From an uncultured Alphaproteobacteria bacterium (GTDB taxonomy: Bacteria > Pseudomonadota > Alphaproteobacteria > HIMB59 > GCA-002718135), in NCBI GenBank assembly GCA_902602845.1, contig CACKSN010000005.1, positions 1 to 64,000 of the forward strand: a stretch of 64,000 nucleotides of DNA. Direction: 5' to 3'. The notes under the pieces are model-generated. The model was given only the letters and a program-made list of their open reading frames with translations. It made no database searches and had not been told where the DNA came from. Below, piece after piece: positions 10,935 to 20,810 of the stretch (the first letter of the stretch is position 1; every line of letters begins with the position of its first letter). The position numbers and the translations under genes are program-made.

Positions 10935-11526
10935 CAAATTTTCTTTCAGGCTGTGATGATTTTCTACCAATTTGTGAACCTACTTTTATTGATTTATTAT
11001 CTTTTAAATCTTGAAGTATTTTTTTAAAACTCTCTTCATCTAAGTCTTCATAATAATCATCATTGATCTGAACCATAGGAGCATTACAACATGCACCTAA
11101 GCATTCAACTTCAACAACGGTAAATATTTTATCATAACTTGTCTCACCAATATTGGTTTTACAAACTTCTTGCGCAACTTTAGAAAGTTTATCACTTCCT
11201 CTTAACCAACATGGAGTAGTTCTACAAATTTGTACAAAATTTTTACCAATAGGTTCTAAATTAAACATTGAATAGAATGTGGCTACCTCTAGAACTCTTA
11301 TGTAAGACATGCTTAAAGTTTCCGCTACTTTTTCCATTGAGTTCTTACTAAGCCATCCATTATTTTGTCTTTGTGCTAAATCAAGCAAAGGAATAACTGC
11401 GCTTTGAATTCGATTTGATGGATATTTTTTTATTATTTTTGAAATTTTTTTAAAATTTTCTGATGACCATTCAAAGTTATCATTAATTTTTTTATATACT
11501 TTATTATTTGTGCCAGGATGATACAT
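10927..11526 (-). CDS. nuoE: NADH-quinone oxidoreductase subunit E
   Basis: Thioredoxin-fold 2Fe-2S subunit of the NADH dehydrogenase module, 199 residues. Cluster N1a ligands are visible in [14 protein letters not shown] and [16 protein letters not shown]. It overlaps nuoD by one base and nuoF by 8 nt, fitting coordinated translation of the E-F pair that forms the NADH-oxidising tip. Confidence 0.96.
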   Translation of the reverse strand: MYHPGTNNKVYKKINDNFEWSSENFKKISKIIKKYPSNRIQSAVIPLLDLAQRQNNGWLSKNSMEKVAETLSMSYIRVLEVATFYSMFNLEPIGKNFVQICRTTPCWLRGSDKLSKVAQEVCKTNIGETSYDKIFTVVEVECLGACCNAPMVQINDDYYEDLDEESFKKILQDLKDNKSIKVGSQIGRKSSQPERKFDA

Positions 11527-12704
11527 TATCTATCTATCTCTCCAAAAACAATATCTAGGCTTCCTAGTATAGCAGCTATGTCAGCCATTAAGTGTCCTTT
11601 TGATAAATGATCCAATGTTTGAAGGTGTGCAAAACCTGGTGCTCTAATCTTACACCTATATGGTTTACTAGATCCATCAGAAACAAGATAAACTCCAAAT
11701 TCACCTTTTGGAGCTTCTACTGCACTGTAAACTTGACCAGCTGGAACACGATAACCTTCAGTAAAAAGCTTAAAATGATGAATTAAAGCTTCCATTGATT
11801 TTTTCATTTGATTTCTTTTAGGAGGTGTAATTTTATTATCCTCTATTGATATTGGGCCTGGTTTGATTTTATGCAAACATTGGTTAATAATGTTAATGCT
11901 TTGTCTCATTTCTTCTATTCGAACCAAATATCGGTCAAAACAATCACCTTTTTTTCCGACAGGAACATCAAAATCAACTTGGTCATAAGCATCGTAAGGT
12001 TGCGATCTTCTTAAATCCCAAGCAACACCTGCACTTCTTAAGACAGGACCTGAACATCCCCATTCTATTGCTTCAGCCTTTGATATAATTCCAATGTCAA
12101 CTGATCTTTGTCTTAGTATTCTATTATTAGTTAGCAAGCTTTCAAGGTCATCAACAAATTTTGGAAGAGTTTTAAAATGTTCAAATAATTTTTCTTCCAT
12201 ACCTTCTGGCATATCTTGATGAACACCTCCGGGTCTAAAATAGGCTGCATGAAATCTTGCACCAGATACTGCTTCATGAAATTCCAAAAGTTTTTCTCTT
12301 TCTTCAAAGCACCATAGGAATGGGGTTACAGCTCCTATATCAGCAGCGTATGCTGGTATGTTTAATAAGTGATTTAATATTCTAGTAACTTCAGCAAAAA
12401 TTACACGAATATATTTTGCTCTTTCAGGAACATCAATACCTAAAAGATTTTCAGTTGCTAATGCAAAAGCATGTTCTTGACACATTGGTGATACATAATC
12501 CAATCTATCAAAGTAAGGAACAGCTTGAAGATAAGTTTTATATTCAATTAATTTTTCTGTTCCTCTGTGGAGAAGTCCTATATGTGGTTCTGCTCGTTGT
12601 ACAACCTCTCCTTCCAGCTCAACAACTAATCGCAAAACACCATGTGCAGCTGGGTGCTGAGGTCCAAAATTAATTGTTGTTGTATTTAATTCTAATTCTT
12701 TCAT
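11526..12704 (-). CDS. nuoD: NADH-quinone oxidoreductase subunit D
   Basis: 49-kDa quinone-site subunit of complex I, 392 residues. [20 protein letters not shown] carries the histidine loop facing the quinone headgroup, followed by [20 protein letters not shown]. The C-terminus ends DIVFGEIDR as is usual. Present as a separate gene from nuoC, the alphaproteobacterial arrangement, whereas enterobacteria have a fused nuoCD. Confidence 0.97.
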   Translation of the reverse strand: MKELELNTTTINFGPQHPAAHGVLRLVVELEGEVVQRAEPHIGLLHRGTEKLIEYKTYLQAVPYFDRLDYVSPMCQEHAFALATENLLGIDVPERAKYIRVIFAEVTRILNHLLNIPAYAADIGAVTPFLWCFEEREKLLEFHEAVSGARFHAAYFRPGGVHQDMPEGMEEKLFEHFKTLPKFVDDLESLLTNNRILRQRSVDIGIISKAEAIEWGCSGPVLRSAGVAWDLRRSQPYDAYDQVDFDVPVGKKGDCFDRYLVRIEEMRQSINIINQCLHKIKPGPISIEDNKITPPKRNQMKKSMEALIHHFKLFTEGYRVPAGQVYSAVEAPKGEFGVYLVSDGSSKPYRCKIRAPGFAHLQTLDHLSKGHLMADIAAILGSLDIVFGEIDR

Positions 12705-12706
12705 TT

Positions 12707-13288
12707 TTAATTATCACCGGTGGATTTTTCATCTCCAAATAGATTATTTTCCATTCCTTCCCACGGAGATTCGCTATCAAAATCTCTAAACTCTTGAGAT
12801 AGTTTGACAGGTTCGTATATAACTTTTTTCTCAAGATCATCATAACGAACCTCAGTATGTCCAGTTAAAGGAAAATCTTTACGTAAAGGGTAACCCTCAA
12901 AATTATAATCAGTCATTATCCTCCTTAGATCAGGATGATTTAAAAATTCAATTCCAAATAAATCATAACATTCTCTCTCGTACCAATCAGCTGATCTATG
13001 AATATTTGTTATAGACTCTATATTTTCGTTTTCCTTTATAATAGTTTTAAGAATTATTTTTTTATTAATTGTTAAACTTTGTAATATATAAACTAAATCA
13101 AATCTAAATTCTCTTGATGGATAATCAACAGCTGTAATATCTAAGAGCTGGTTAAATTTAAGTTTGCTATTTTCTTTTAATTGAGCAAATATTTTTAAAA
13201 TATTTTTATTTTCAAATTCTATTTCTATAAGATTATTGTTTTCAACAATATTATTTATTCCGTTTATTTTTTTGAGAATCTGTATCAT
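12707..13288 (-). CDS. nuoC: NADH-quinone oxidoreductase subunit C
   Basis: 30-kDa subunit of the peripheral arm, 193 residues. The signature [20 protein letters not shown] followed by [20 protein letters not shown] is textbook for the family. The N-terminal 90 residues are divergent and asparagine/lysine-rich, as in other AT-rich genomes. Two nt separate it from nuoD. Confidence 0.96.
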   Translation of the reverse strand: MIQILKKINGINNIVENNNLIEIEFENKNILKIFAQLKENSKLKFNQLLDITAVDYPSREFRFDLVYILQSLTINKKIILKTIIKENENIESITNIHRSADWYERECYDLFGIEFLNHPDLRRIMTDYNFEGYPLRKDFPLTGHTEVRYDDLEKKVIYEPVKLSQEFRDFDSESPWEGMENNLFGDEKSTGDN

Positions 13289-13294
13289 AATTTA

Positions 13295-13828
13295 TTATCT
13301 TTTAAATTTATTTTCTCTTCTAATTTTTTTTTGTAATTGAAGAATACCATAAACTAATGCTTCAGCTGTTGGTGGACATCCAGGCACATAAACATCAACT
13401 GGAACAATCCTGTCACACCCTCTAACTACTGAATATGAATAGTGGTAATATCCACCACCATTGGCGCATGAGCCCATTGAAATTACCCAACGTGGTTCAG
13501 GCATTTGGTCATAAACCTTTCTTAATGCAGGTGCCATTTTATTGGTCAGTGTTCCAGCCACAATCATTACGTCAGATTGCCTAGGACTTCCTCTTGGTAT
13601 TACACCATAACGATCAAGATCATACCTAGCCATATACGAGTGAATCATTTCTACTCCACAACATGCTAATCCAAAAGTCATTGGCCATAATGAACCTGTT
13701 CTAGCCCAGGTAAGAATTTTATCATAACTAGCAACTAAAAAACCTTTTGAAGAAAGTTCTGAATTGAGAGTGTCTTCTATATATTTATTAGCTTTTTTTA
13801 CTCCCACTCTAGTGCTCCCTTTTTCCAT
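13295..13828 (-). CDS. nuoB: NADH-quinone oxidoreductase subunit B
   Basis: PSST subunit holding the last 4Fe-4S cluster (N2) before quinone. The ligand set is visible as [16 protein letters not shown] and [11 protein letters not shown]. With ATG at 13828 the protein has 177 residues and overlaps nuoA by 31 nt; an in-frame GTG at 13807 would shorten it by seven residues, and the sequence does not decide between them. Confidence 0.96.
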   Translation of the reverse strand: MEKGSTRVGVKKANKYIEDTLNSELSSKGFLVASYDKILTWARTGSLWPMTFGLACCGVEMIHSYMARYDLDRYGVIPRGSPRQSDVMIVAGTLTNKMAPALRKVYDQMPEPRWVISMGSCANGGGYYHYSYSVVRGCDRIVPVDVYVPGCPPTAEALVYGILQLQKKIRRENKFKR

Positions 13829-14163
13829 TCATAAATAAAACCAATTGTTAATACTGTTAAGAATATCATCATTGACCAGAAACCGAATAATCCTATTTTA
13901 CCAAGTGTGATTGCCCATGGAAATAAGAAGGCCACCTCTAAGTCAAAAATAATAAATAATATTGCTACCAAATAAAATCTTACATCAAATCTCCCACGAG
14001 CATCATCAAAAGCTTCAAAGCCGCATTCATATGCAGATAATTTTTCTTTATCAGGTTGAGAGTCTCCTACTACAAATGAAAGCAGTGTCATTCCAACTGC
14101 TAAAGCTAAAGCTATAAATATGAAAATCAAAATTGGTAAATATTCAAATAGAAAATCTGACAC
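13798..14163 (-). CDS. nuoA: NADH-quinone oxidoreductase subunit A
   Basis: Three-helix membrane subunit, 121 residues, first gene of the nuo operon. [20 protein letters not shown] contains the Cys-Gly-Phe-Glu loop near the quinone channel, followed by [14 protein letters not shown] with the conserved acidic pair. The start codon is GTG at 14163. The only unassigned sequence upstream is the 87 nt between this start and the tRNA-Asp gene, so the operon promoter may lie there or upstream of the tRNAs; no clear consensus promoter was recognised. Confidence 0.96.
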   Translation of the reverse strand: MSDFLFEYLPILIFIFIALALAVGMTLLSFVVGDSQPDKEKLSAYECGFEAFDDARGRFDVRFYLVAILFIIFDLEVAFLFPWAITLGKIGLFGFWSMMIFLTVLTIGFIYEWKKGALEWE

Positions 14164-14250
14164 TATAATCTCACAAATAAATTAGTAATGTATTTAACGA
14201 TTTATTCAATAATAACAACGTGTCTAGTTGCGACTTTAATACACAAAAGC

Positions 14251-14327
14251 TGGCGCGAGAGACGGGATTCGAACCCGCGGCCTCTGCCGTGACAGGGCAG
14301 CGTTCTAACCAGCTGAACTACTCCCGC
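14251..14327 (-). tRNA. tRNA-Asp (GTC)
   Basis: The reverse complement folds into a complete cloverleaf. The acceptor stem is GCGGGAG paired with CTCTCGC, the anticodon loop CTGTCAC has anticodon GTC, the T arm has GGTTCGAATCC, and CCA is encoded. Lies just downstream of tRNA-Val and upstream of nuoA. Confidence 0.97.
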
Positions 14328-14330
14328 GCA

Positions 14331-14406
14331 TGGTGGGTGTTGAGAGACTTGAACTCCCGACCCTCTCGGTGTAAACGAGATGCTCTACCAACTGAGCTAA
14401 ACACCC
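14331..14406 (-). tRNA. tRNA-Val (TAC)
   Basis: Complete cloverleaf on the minus strand: acceptor GGGTGTT with AACACCC, anticodon loop TTTACAC giving anticodon TAC, discriminator A and encoded CCA. Only 3 nt separate it from tRNA-Asp, so the two are presumably co-transcribed. The hup terminator lies just upstream. Confidence 0.97.
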
Positions 14407-14410
14407 AAAC

Positions 14411-14440
14411 AAAAACGGCTGTTAAATTATTTAACAGCCG
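14411..14440 (-). terminator. Rho-independent terminator of the HU gene
   Basis: An 11-bp perfect stem (CGGCTGTTAAA with TTTAACAGCCG, 14416-14440) around a 3-nt loop is followed on the minus strand by GTTTTTGTTT. It begins about 18 nt after the hup stop codon and separates hup transcription from the tRNA-Val/tRNA-Asp pair. Confidence 0.9.
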
Positions 14441-14458
14441 GTGCAAGAAAAAAATAAA

Positions 14459-14734
14459 TTAGTTATTTACTGAGTCTTTTAAAGCTTTTCCTACAGTAAA
14501 TTTAGGTCTTTTTGATGCTGGTATCTGAATTGACTCACCAGTTCGAGGATTTCTTCCAGTAGTAGCTTTTCTGTGACTAACGCTAAAGTTGCCAAAGCCT
14601 ACAATACTGACTTTTTCATCCCTTTTCAGAGCATTAGTAATAGAGTCTAGAAAGCTTTCAATTGCTCTAGTAGCATCAGATTTTGATAAACCTGCCGATG
14701 ATGCTACTGAGGCTATAAGATCATTTTTGTTCAC
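14459..14734 (-). CDS. hupB: DNA-binding protein HU (HU/IHF family)
   Basis: Small nucleoid-associated protein, 91 residues. The DNA-contacting arm with its conserved proline is visible in ATTGRNPRTGESIQIPASKRP, read as TGRNPRTGESIQIPASK; GFGNFSV precedes it. The start codon is GTG at 14734, supported by an AAAGGAGA ribosome-binding site 6-13 nt upstream. It follows lon as in many Alphaproteobacteria. HU rather than IHF is inferred from the lon-hup neighbourhood and overall resemblance. Confidence 0.94.
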   Translation of the reverse strand: MNKNDLIASVASSAGLSKSDATRAIESFLDSITNALKRDEKVSIVGFGNFSVSHRKATTGRNPRTGESIQIPASKRPKFTVGKALKDSVNN

Positions 14735-14853
14735 TATAAGTCTCCTTTGATAAATAAATATAAATAATCGTTCAAAATTCAGTAAGTCAATAATATTATG
14801 AATTAAATCCCAGATTCTAAGGAATTTATAAAAAAAATGGCTTAAAATATATA

Positions 14854-17247
14854 TTAATGAGTAATATTTTCTTTACCCTGATCAATTGTAGAGAGGTTTT
14901 TTTGACTACTTCTTATGCCTGATTCGCTCAAATTTATTGGATTAATGGCTTTAGTAAGTGAATGTTCCAAAATTGATATAGCTTCAGATACTGGTATAAT
15001 TTTAATATTTTTCAAAATTTCTTTATCGAATTCTGAAATCTCTCTCATATTCTCTTCAGGTATCAGTACTTTTTTTATACCTGCCCTAGTTGCAGCATAT
15101 ATTTTCTCCTTTAAACCACCTATAGGCAATACTCTTCCTCTCAAAGTAATTTCTCCAGTCATGGCAACATCTCTTTTAATTTTATTATTAGTCAGTGATG
15201 ATACTAAGGAATTAAAAATTGCAATACCAGCGCTAGGACCATCTTTTGGAGTTGCTCCCTCAGGAACATGAACATGTATATCAAGATTTTCAAAATCTTT
15301 TGGATTAATGCCTAAATTTAAAGATTTAGATTTTACGTATGAAGCAGCAGCTTGTATTGATTCTCTCATTACTTCACCGAGTTTACCAGTTATTGTCAAT
15401 TTACCTTTTCCTGAAGAAAGTGATACCTCAATAGATAATATTTCTCCGCCAACCTCTGTCCATGCTAGACCATTTGTAATGCCCACTAAATTTTTCTTTT
15501 CAATTTCATTTGATCTAAATTTAAAAACACCTAGGAAATTATTTAATTGCTTGTGATCTAATAATACTTTTTTCTTGTTAGATGTTTCTAGAATTTTAAC
15601 TGCTTTTCTACAAATCTTAGAGATTTCTTTTTCAAGATTTCTAACTCCGGCTTCTCTTGTATAATTTCTAATTACTTGATTAATAATTTTGGAATTAAAT
15701 TTAATTTCAGTTTTCTTTAGAGCATGATTTTTCAATTGTTTTGGTATTAGATATTTTTGCGCTATTTGATTTTTCTCTTTATCAGTGTAACCAGGAATTC
15801 TTATAATCTCCATTCTATCTAGAAGAGCCGGAGGTATATTTAATGTGTTTGCTGTACAAACAAACATTACATCTGATAAGTCGTAATCTAGCTCAAGGTA
15901 ATGATCATTAAATTTATTATTTTGTTCAGGGTCCAAGACTTCTAATAGTGCTGAGGATGGGTCACCTCTCCAGTCGGACCCTAATTTATCTATTTCATCT
16001 AAGAGAATAAGTGGGTTTGAGGACTTTGATTTTTTCATTGATTGTATAAATCTGCCTGGCATAGAGCCTATGTATGTTTTTCTATGTCCTCTAATTTCAG
16101 CCTCATCGCGAACACCACCTAGGGACATTCTAACGAAACTTCTTCCTGTAGCGTTAGCAATGGATTTTCCCAAAGATGTTTTCCCAACACCTGGTGGGCC
16201 AACTAAACATAATATCGGACCTTTAATTTTATCCATTCTTTTTTGAACAGCTAAATATTCTAAAATTCTTTCTTTAACCTTATTTAACCCATAATGATCG
16301 CTTTCGAGTATATTAGATGCTTTCTTTATATTTTTTGAGATTTGGGTTGGTTTGTTCCATGGTATTGACAATACCCAATCAAGATAATTTCTAATTACTG
16401 TGGCTTCTGCAGACATCGGACTCATTGACTTAAGTTTCTTTAATTCAGATTTGCATTTATCTCTAGCCTCTTTGGTTAATGAAAATTCATTAATTTTATT
16501 CTCTAATTCTGTTACCTCATCTATGTCTTCGTTTTCTCCAAGTTCTTTCTGGATAGCTTTCATTTGCTCATTGAGATAATATTCTTTTTGGGTTTTTTCC
16601 ATTTGTCTTTTTACTCTACCCTTAATTTTTTTTTCAACTTGAAAGGAGTCAATTTCCGAAACAAGATAGCCATAAACTTTATTTAATCTATCTTCAGTGT
16701 TTTCTATTTCTAGAATTTCTTGCTTTTGATCTAATGAAATATTTAGGTTAGCAACAATAACATCAACTATTTTGTTTGCTTCACTAAATGTCTTAATATT
16801 ATTTATTAATTCGACAGATACTTTTTTGTTAATTTTTTGATATTCTTCAAATTGTTCAACGATAAGTTTCTGAAGAGCTTTAATATTAGCATTGTTTTTT
16901 AAATCAATTTTTAAATCTAGAATAGAGGCTACTGTAAAATCTTTATTGAAATTTAATTTAGAAACTTTTGCTCTATATAAACCTTCAACTAAAACTTTGA
17001 GAGTTCCATCAGGTAATTTTAAAAGTTGAATTATTTTCGCCACAGTTCCATATTGATATAAATTTTTTTCACTAGGATTATCAATTTCAGAATTTTTTTG
17101 AGATAATAAAAAAATTTTTTTGTCACCCCCCATTACGGAATTAATAGCATTAACGGACAATTTTCTACCAACAAATAAAGGGGCTACCATATGTGGAAAT
17201 ACAACAATATCCCTTAGGGGTAAGACAGGTAGTAAGACTTTAATCAT
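14854..17247 (-). CDS. lon: ATP-dependent protease Lon
   Basis: Cytoplasmic AAA+ serine protease that removes damaged and regulatory proteins; 797 residues. Order of parts: N-terminal LON substrate domain (1-200), coiled-coil region, ATPase with Walker A GPPGVGKTSLGKS and Walker B LILLDEIDKLGSDW, then the protease domain with the catalytic serine in PKDGPSAGIAIF and the lysine in PIGGLKEKIYAATRAG. Lies 30 nt downstream of clpX. A roughly 120-nt AT-rich spacer separates it from hup. Confidence 0.97.
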   Translation of the reverse strand: MIKVLLPVLPLRDIVVFPHMVAPLFVGRKLSVNAINSVMGGDKKIFLLSQKNSEIDNPSEKNLYQYGTVAKIIQLLKLPDGTLKVLVEGLYRAKVSKLNFNKDFTVASILDLKIDLKNNANIKALQKLIVEQFEEYQKINKKVSVELINNIKTFSEANKIVDVIVANLNISLDQKQEILEIENTEDRLNKVYGYLVSEIDSFQVEKKIKGRVKRQMEKTQKEYYLNEQMKAIQKELGENEDIDEVTELENKINEFSLTKEARDKCKSELKKLKSMSPMSAEATVIRNYLDWVLSIPWNKPTQISKNIKKASNILESDHYGLNKVKERILEYLAVQKRMDKIKGPILCLVGPPGVGKTSLGKSIANATGRSFVRMSLGGVRDEAEIRGHRKTYIGSMPGRFIQSMKKSKSSNPLILLDEIDKLGSDWRGDPSSALLEVLDPEQNNKFNDHYLELDYDLSDVMFVCTANTLNIPPALLDRMEIIRIPGYTDKEKNQIAQKYLIPKQLKNHALKKTEIKFNSKIINQVIRNYTREAGVRNLEKEISKICRKAVKILETSNKKKVLLDHKQLNNFLGVFKFRSNEIEKKNLVGITNGLAWTEVGGEILSIEVSLSSGKGKLTITGKLGEVMRESIQAAASYVKSKSLNLGINPKDFENLDIHVHVPEGATPKDGPSAGIAIFNSLVSSLTNNKIKRDVAMTGEITLRGRVLPIGGLKEKIYAATRAGIKKVLIPEENMREISEFDKEILKNIKIIPVSEAISILEHSLTKAINPINLSESGIRSSQKNLSTIDQGKENITH

Positions 17248-17277
17248 ATATATTAAATGATGTATTGAAAATTAAAA

Positions 17278-18537
17278 TCAAGAGTTATTTGCTAAAATTT
17301 TATCACTATTATTTTTATTGGAAAAAATCAAAATTGGTTCTGATTTTTTGGTTATAGCATCTTTATTTATAATAATTGTTTCTAAATTTTTGTTATCTGG
17401 AGAGGAATACATTAATTCCATTAAAGTATCTTCGATGATTGTTCTAAGCCCTCTGGCACCTGTATTTTGCTCAACTGCTAGTTTAGATATTTCCTTTAAT
17501 GCATCATTTTTAAATTCTATATTTATGCCATCCATTTTAAATAATGCCTGAAACTGTTTAATTAAAGCATTTTTTGGCTCTGTCATTATTTTAATTAACA
17601 TTTCCTCATTCAACTCTTTTAAAGTTGTAATTACAGGCAATCTTCCTATGAATTCAGGTATCATTCCAAATTTTAGCAAGTCTCTATTTTCTAAATTACT
17701 TAATATTTCTCCAACTTTATCATTACTGATATCTATAGAAGAGTTAAAACCTATTGATGTACCTTTTAATCTGAATTTGATTATATCATCTAAACCCGAA
17801 AAGGCGCCTCCACAAATAAATAGTATGTTAGATGTATCAACTTGTAAAAATTCCTGTTGAGGGTGTTTTCTTCCGCCTTGAGGTGGAACACTAGCTACTG
17901 TGCCTTCCATAATTTTTAATAAAGCTTGTTGTACACCCTCCCCTGAAACATCTCTAGTAATTGAAGGATTATCACTCTTCCTTCCAATTTTATCTATTTC
18001 ATCAATGTAAACAATACCTTTTTGAGCACGTTCCACATTATATTCGGAAGCTTGCAATAGTTTTAAAATAATATTTTCTACATCCTCTCCAACATAACCC
18101 GCTTCAGTAAGACTAGTAGCATCTGCAACAGTAAAAGGAACATCTAAGATTTTTGCAAGAGTTTGGGCTAGTAGTGTTTTGCCTGTACCAGTTGGTCCAA
18201 CTAGTAAAATATTAGATTTTGAAATTTCTAAATTATCGAACTCAGGATTGGATAAACGTTTGTAGTGATTGTAAACAGCAACTGACAAAACTTTTTTTGC
18301 ATCTTCTTGACCAATTACATATTCATTTAAAAACCTATTAATATCTGATGGTTTTGGTATATCTTTTTTTATTTTAGACTTATTATTTTTATTATCCTCT
18401 TTGATTATATCCATACATAGCTCAACACATTCATCACAAACAAAAACAGTTGGGCCAGCAATTAATTTTTTTACTTCTTTCTGATTCTTGCCACAAAATG
18501 AGCAAAATAAGGATTCTTTATCAGTTTTTTTTGACAT
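17278..18537 (-). CDS. clpX: ClpXP protease ATPase subunit ClpX
   Basis: AAA+ unfoldase that feeds substrates to ClpP; 419 residues. The N-terminal zinc-binding domain has Cys12, Cys15, Cys34 and Cys37. Walker A is [15 protein letters not shown], Walker [14 protein letters not shown], and the sensor-2 arginine lies in [11 protein letters not shown]. Its ATG overlaps the clpP stop in TAATG, so translation is probably coupled. Confidence 0.97.
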   Translation of the reverse strand: MSKKTDKESLFCSFCGKNQKEVKKLIAGPTVFVCDECVELCMDIIKEDNKNNKSKIKKDIPKPSDINRFLNEYVIGQEDAKKVLSVAVYNHYKRLSNPEFDNLEISKSNILLVGPTGTGKTLLAQTLAKILDVPFTVADATSLTEAGYVGEDVENIILKLLQASEYNVERAQKGIVYIDEIDKIGRKSDNPSITRDVSGEGVQQALLKIMEGTVASVPPQGGRKHPQQEFLQVDTSNILFICGGAFSGLDDIIKFRLKGTSIGFNSSIDISNDKVGEILSNLENRDLLKFGMIPEFIGRLPVITTLKELNEEMLIKIMTEPKNALIKQFQALFKMDGINIEFKNDALKEISKLAVEQNTGARGLRTIIEDTLMELMYSSPDNKNLETIIINKDAITKKSEPILIFSNKNNSDKILANNS

Positions 18538-19148
18538 TATTTCCTATTATTTACTATCTTATCAATTAGACCAAATTTAATAGCTTCATTAGGAGAAAAA
18601 TATTTATCTCTTTCCATAATGCTAGCAACTTCATTAATTTTTTTTCCAGTATGTTTAGAGTAGATTTCATTCAATCTTTGCTTTGTTTTCTTAATTTCAT
18701 TTGTCTGAATTTCTATATCAGTTACTTGACCTTGATAACCGCCGCTAGGTTGATGAACCATAATTCTAGAATTAGGTAAGGAAAATCTCATATCTTTTTC
18801 ACCTGCAGTTAATAATAGTGAGCCTGCTGATGCAGCTTGACCAACGCATATTGTCATAATCTTTGAAGAAACATATTGCATTGTATCATATATTGCTAAA
18901 CCTGACCAAACTATTCCTCCTGGTGAATTTATATAAAATGAAATTTCTTTTTTTGGGTTTTCTGATTCTAAAAATAATAATTGTGCACAAATTAAACTAG
19001 CAATGTTGTCATCAATAGGCCCGGTAAGAAAAATAATTCTCTCCTTTAATAGTCTGGAGTATATGTCATAAGCTCTTTCGCCCCTTGAAGATTGCTCTAC
19101 TACCATTGGAATTAGATTGTTAGTTAAGTTGTCAATTGGATTTTTCAT
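18537..19148 (-). CDS. clpP: ATP-dependent Clp protease proteolytic subunit
   Basis: Serine peptidase that forms the double-heptamer chamber; 203 residues. Catalytic serine in [11 protein letters not shown] (about residue 105), histidine in IMVHQPSGG, and the downstream aspartate region [10 protein letters not shown]. Substrate-strand motif INSPGG is intact. Start and stop overlap tig and clpX by single bases, giving one compact tig-clpP-clpX unit. Confidence 0.97.
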   Translation of the reverse strand: MKNPIDNLTNNLIPMVVEQSSRGERAYDIYSRLLKERIIFLTGPIDDNIASLICAQLLFLESENPKKEISFYINSPGGIVWSGLAIYDTMQYVSSKIMTICVGQAASAGSLLLTAGEKDMRFSLPNSRIMVHQPSGGYQGQVTDIEIQTNEIKKTKQRLNEIYSKHTGKKINEVASIMERDKYFSPNEAIKFGLIDKIVNNRK

Positions 19149-20497
19149 TAAACACTATCTCTCTTAATATCAAAAGTTTCTAGTTCAAGTTTTTTATACT
19201 GTTCATCATTAATACTTTTTTTAGTTATACTGGCCTTAGATATTATCCTATCTATTATTTTTTGCTCAAGTAACGGCCCCCTTATAGATTCTACGCTTGA
19301 TGGATTTTGTTTTAAATAATCCATTATCTGTTTTTCCTGACCTGGATATTGGCCTGCATACTGCATTATGCCTTGTGATAATTCTTCCTCTGAAATTAAA
19401 ATTTTTTCTTCTTTAGCAATATATTGTAAGAGAGCTCCTAATTTGACTCTTCTTTCAGAAATTTTTTTATATCTTTTTTTTAGTTGATCATCGCTTAAAG
19501 ATTTATCATCTTCGTCTAAATTATCATTTTTCTTTGCATTTTCTAACCTACTCCATATTTCCTTAAAATCATCTTCCAGAACACCTTCTGGTAAATCAAA
19601 ATCATACTGTTTATTTAAAAGATCCATCAATTGTTTTTTCTCTATCTGCTTAATTCCTTGAATATATTGTTGATTAGAATTATTTTTTAAGAAATTTCTT
19701 AATTCATCTTCGTTTTTAAATCCATTTTTTTTTAAATATTCATCATTAATTTCAAATTTAGTTTTTTCTTCTATAGAAATAACCTTTACTGAATAGGAAA
19801 TTTTTTTTAAATCTTTATTTTTTAATATTGTTGAAAGGTCAATATTTACTTTTTTATCATCTCCTATTTTGAATTTAGATATTAGTCCCTTATTAATTCC
19901 TGGAAGAATTTCTTGATCAATGCCTGTATCAATTGGAATATTATTTTGAGATTTCAAATACTCAGGTATATTTGTATCATCAGTCTTAAAATCTATAAAA
20001 ACCTTATCTCCCTTTTTAATTAACCTGTTAGTTGTTATTGTTTTAAAATTTTTTTGGCTTTCAATAAAATTTTTATATTGATCATCTAAATTTTTTTTAG
20101 ATAAATTAATCTCATATTGATTTAGTTTAATAGTTTTAAAATCTTGTAACTTAATTTCGGGCTGTAAATCTATTCTAATTTCGATTTTGGCTGGTTTATT
20201 TTTTTCAAATTGTTTTAAGTCAACCTTAGGTTGTCTAAATAAATTAAATTTCTTTTCCTTAATTAAATCACTTGTTTTGGTATTTACAACATTTTGTATA
20301 ACTTCATTTAGTATACTATCTTCATATTTTTTTTTAACTATACTTAAAGGCGCTTTACCTTTCCTAAAACCAGCAATTGAAACATTAGGAATAATATTTT
20401 GAATTTTTTGATTTATTTCTTTATCAATATCATCAAAAGGAATTTCTAAAGAATACTCTTTATAAAGTTTTTTTGATTTTAATTCTTTAATATCCAT
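19148..20497 (-). CDS. tig: Trigger factor, ribosome-associated chaperone
   Basis: Folding helper that binds near the ribosomal exit tunnel. The ribosome-docking signature appears as [17 protein letters not shown] in the first 60 residues. A PPIase-like middle region and a long, charged, helical C-terminal chaperone region follow. The frame stays open two codons upstream to a TTG at 20503; ATG at 20497 ([16 protein letters not shown]) is the natural start, giving 449 residues. The protein is lysine- and asparagine-rich and only moderately conserved, which is usual for this gene in AT-rich genomes. Confidence 0.93.
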   Translation of the reverse strand: MDIKELKSKKLYKEYSLEIPFDDIDKEINQKIQNIIPNVSIAGFRKGKAPLSIVKKKYEDSILNEVIQNVVNTKTSDLIKEKKFNLFRQPKVDLKQFEKNKPAKIEIRIDLQPEIKLQDFKTIKLNQYEINLSKKNLDDQYKNFIESQKNFKTITTNRLIKKGDKVFIDFKTDDTNIPEYLKSQNNIPIDTGIDQEILPGINKGLISKFKIGDDKKVNIDLSTILKNKDLKKISYSVKVISIEEKTKFEINDEYLKKNGFKNEDELRNFLKNNSNQQYIQGIKQIEKKQLMDLLNKQYDFDLPEGVLEDDFKEIWSRLENAKKNDNLDEDDKSLSDDQLKKRYKKISERRVKLGALLQYIAKEEKILISEEELSQGIMQYAGQYPGQEKQIMDYLKQNPSSVESIRGPLLEQKIIDRIISKASITKKSINDEQYKKLELETFDIKRDSV

Positions 20498-20518
20498 TTT
20501 CAAAATTCAGTAGTAATT

Positions 20519-20603
20519 TGGTAGGCCGGAAAGGACTTGAACCTTCACACCTCACGGCACTAGAACCTAAATCTAGCGTGTCTACCAATTCCACCACCGG
20601 CCC
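20519..20603 (-). tRNA. tRNA-Leu (TAG)
   Basis: 85-nt cloverleaf with the long variable arm expected for leucine. The anticodon loop TTTAGGT lies between CTAGA and TCTAG, giving anticodon TAG. CCA is encoded. The acceptor stem is GGGCCGG with CCGGCCT, whose terminal pair would be a G-U wobble. It lies between tRNA-His and tig, all on the minus strand. Confidence 0.94.
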
Positions 20604-20680
20604 AATTGCAAATTTGCTTTTATGTAGTTTGAGGTAAAAAACAATAGAGAATACAAATATTAAATAAAAAATTATAAAAA

Positions 20681-20758
20681 TGGGGCGAACGATGGGATTC
20701 GAACCCACGACATCAGGCACCACAAGCCTGCGCTCTAACCAACTGAGCTACGTTCGCC
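20681..20758 (-). tRNA. tRNA-His (GTG)
   Basis: Cloverleaf with anticodon loop TTGTGGT (anticodon GTG). The acceptor stem is GCGAACG with CGTTCGC. An extra 5' G (position -1) opposite C73 is encoded in the gene, and CCA follows. This is the canonical bacterial identity, unlike the A73, G-1-lacking form known in a large group of Alphaproteobacteria. Confidence 0.96.
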
Positions 20759-20810
20759 AAAAAATTTAATAAAAAGTTTTATTTTTATCTAATTTCGCTA
20801 TACCAAATAT

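Noticed and set aside
14220-14462. 80-codon plus-strand ORF across the tRNA-Asp/tRNA-Val region
   Set aside because: It reads antisense through two complete tRNA genes and a terminator; its protein resembles the spurious peptides commonly called from tRNA antisense strands.
20487-20723. 78-codon minus-strand ORF over tRNA-Leu and tRNA-His
   Set aside because: It covers parts of two well-folded tRNA genes and runs into tig; no protein-like features.
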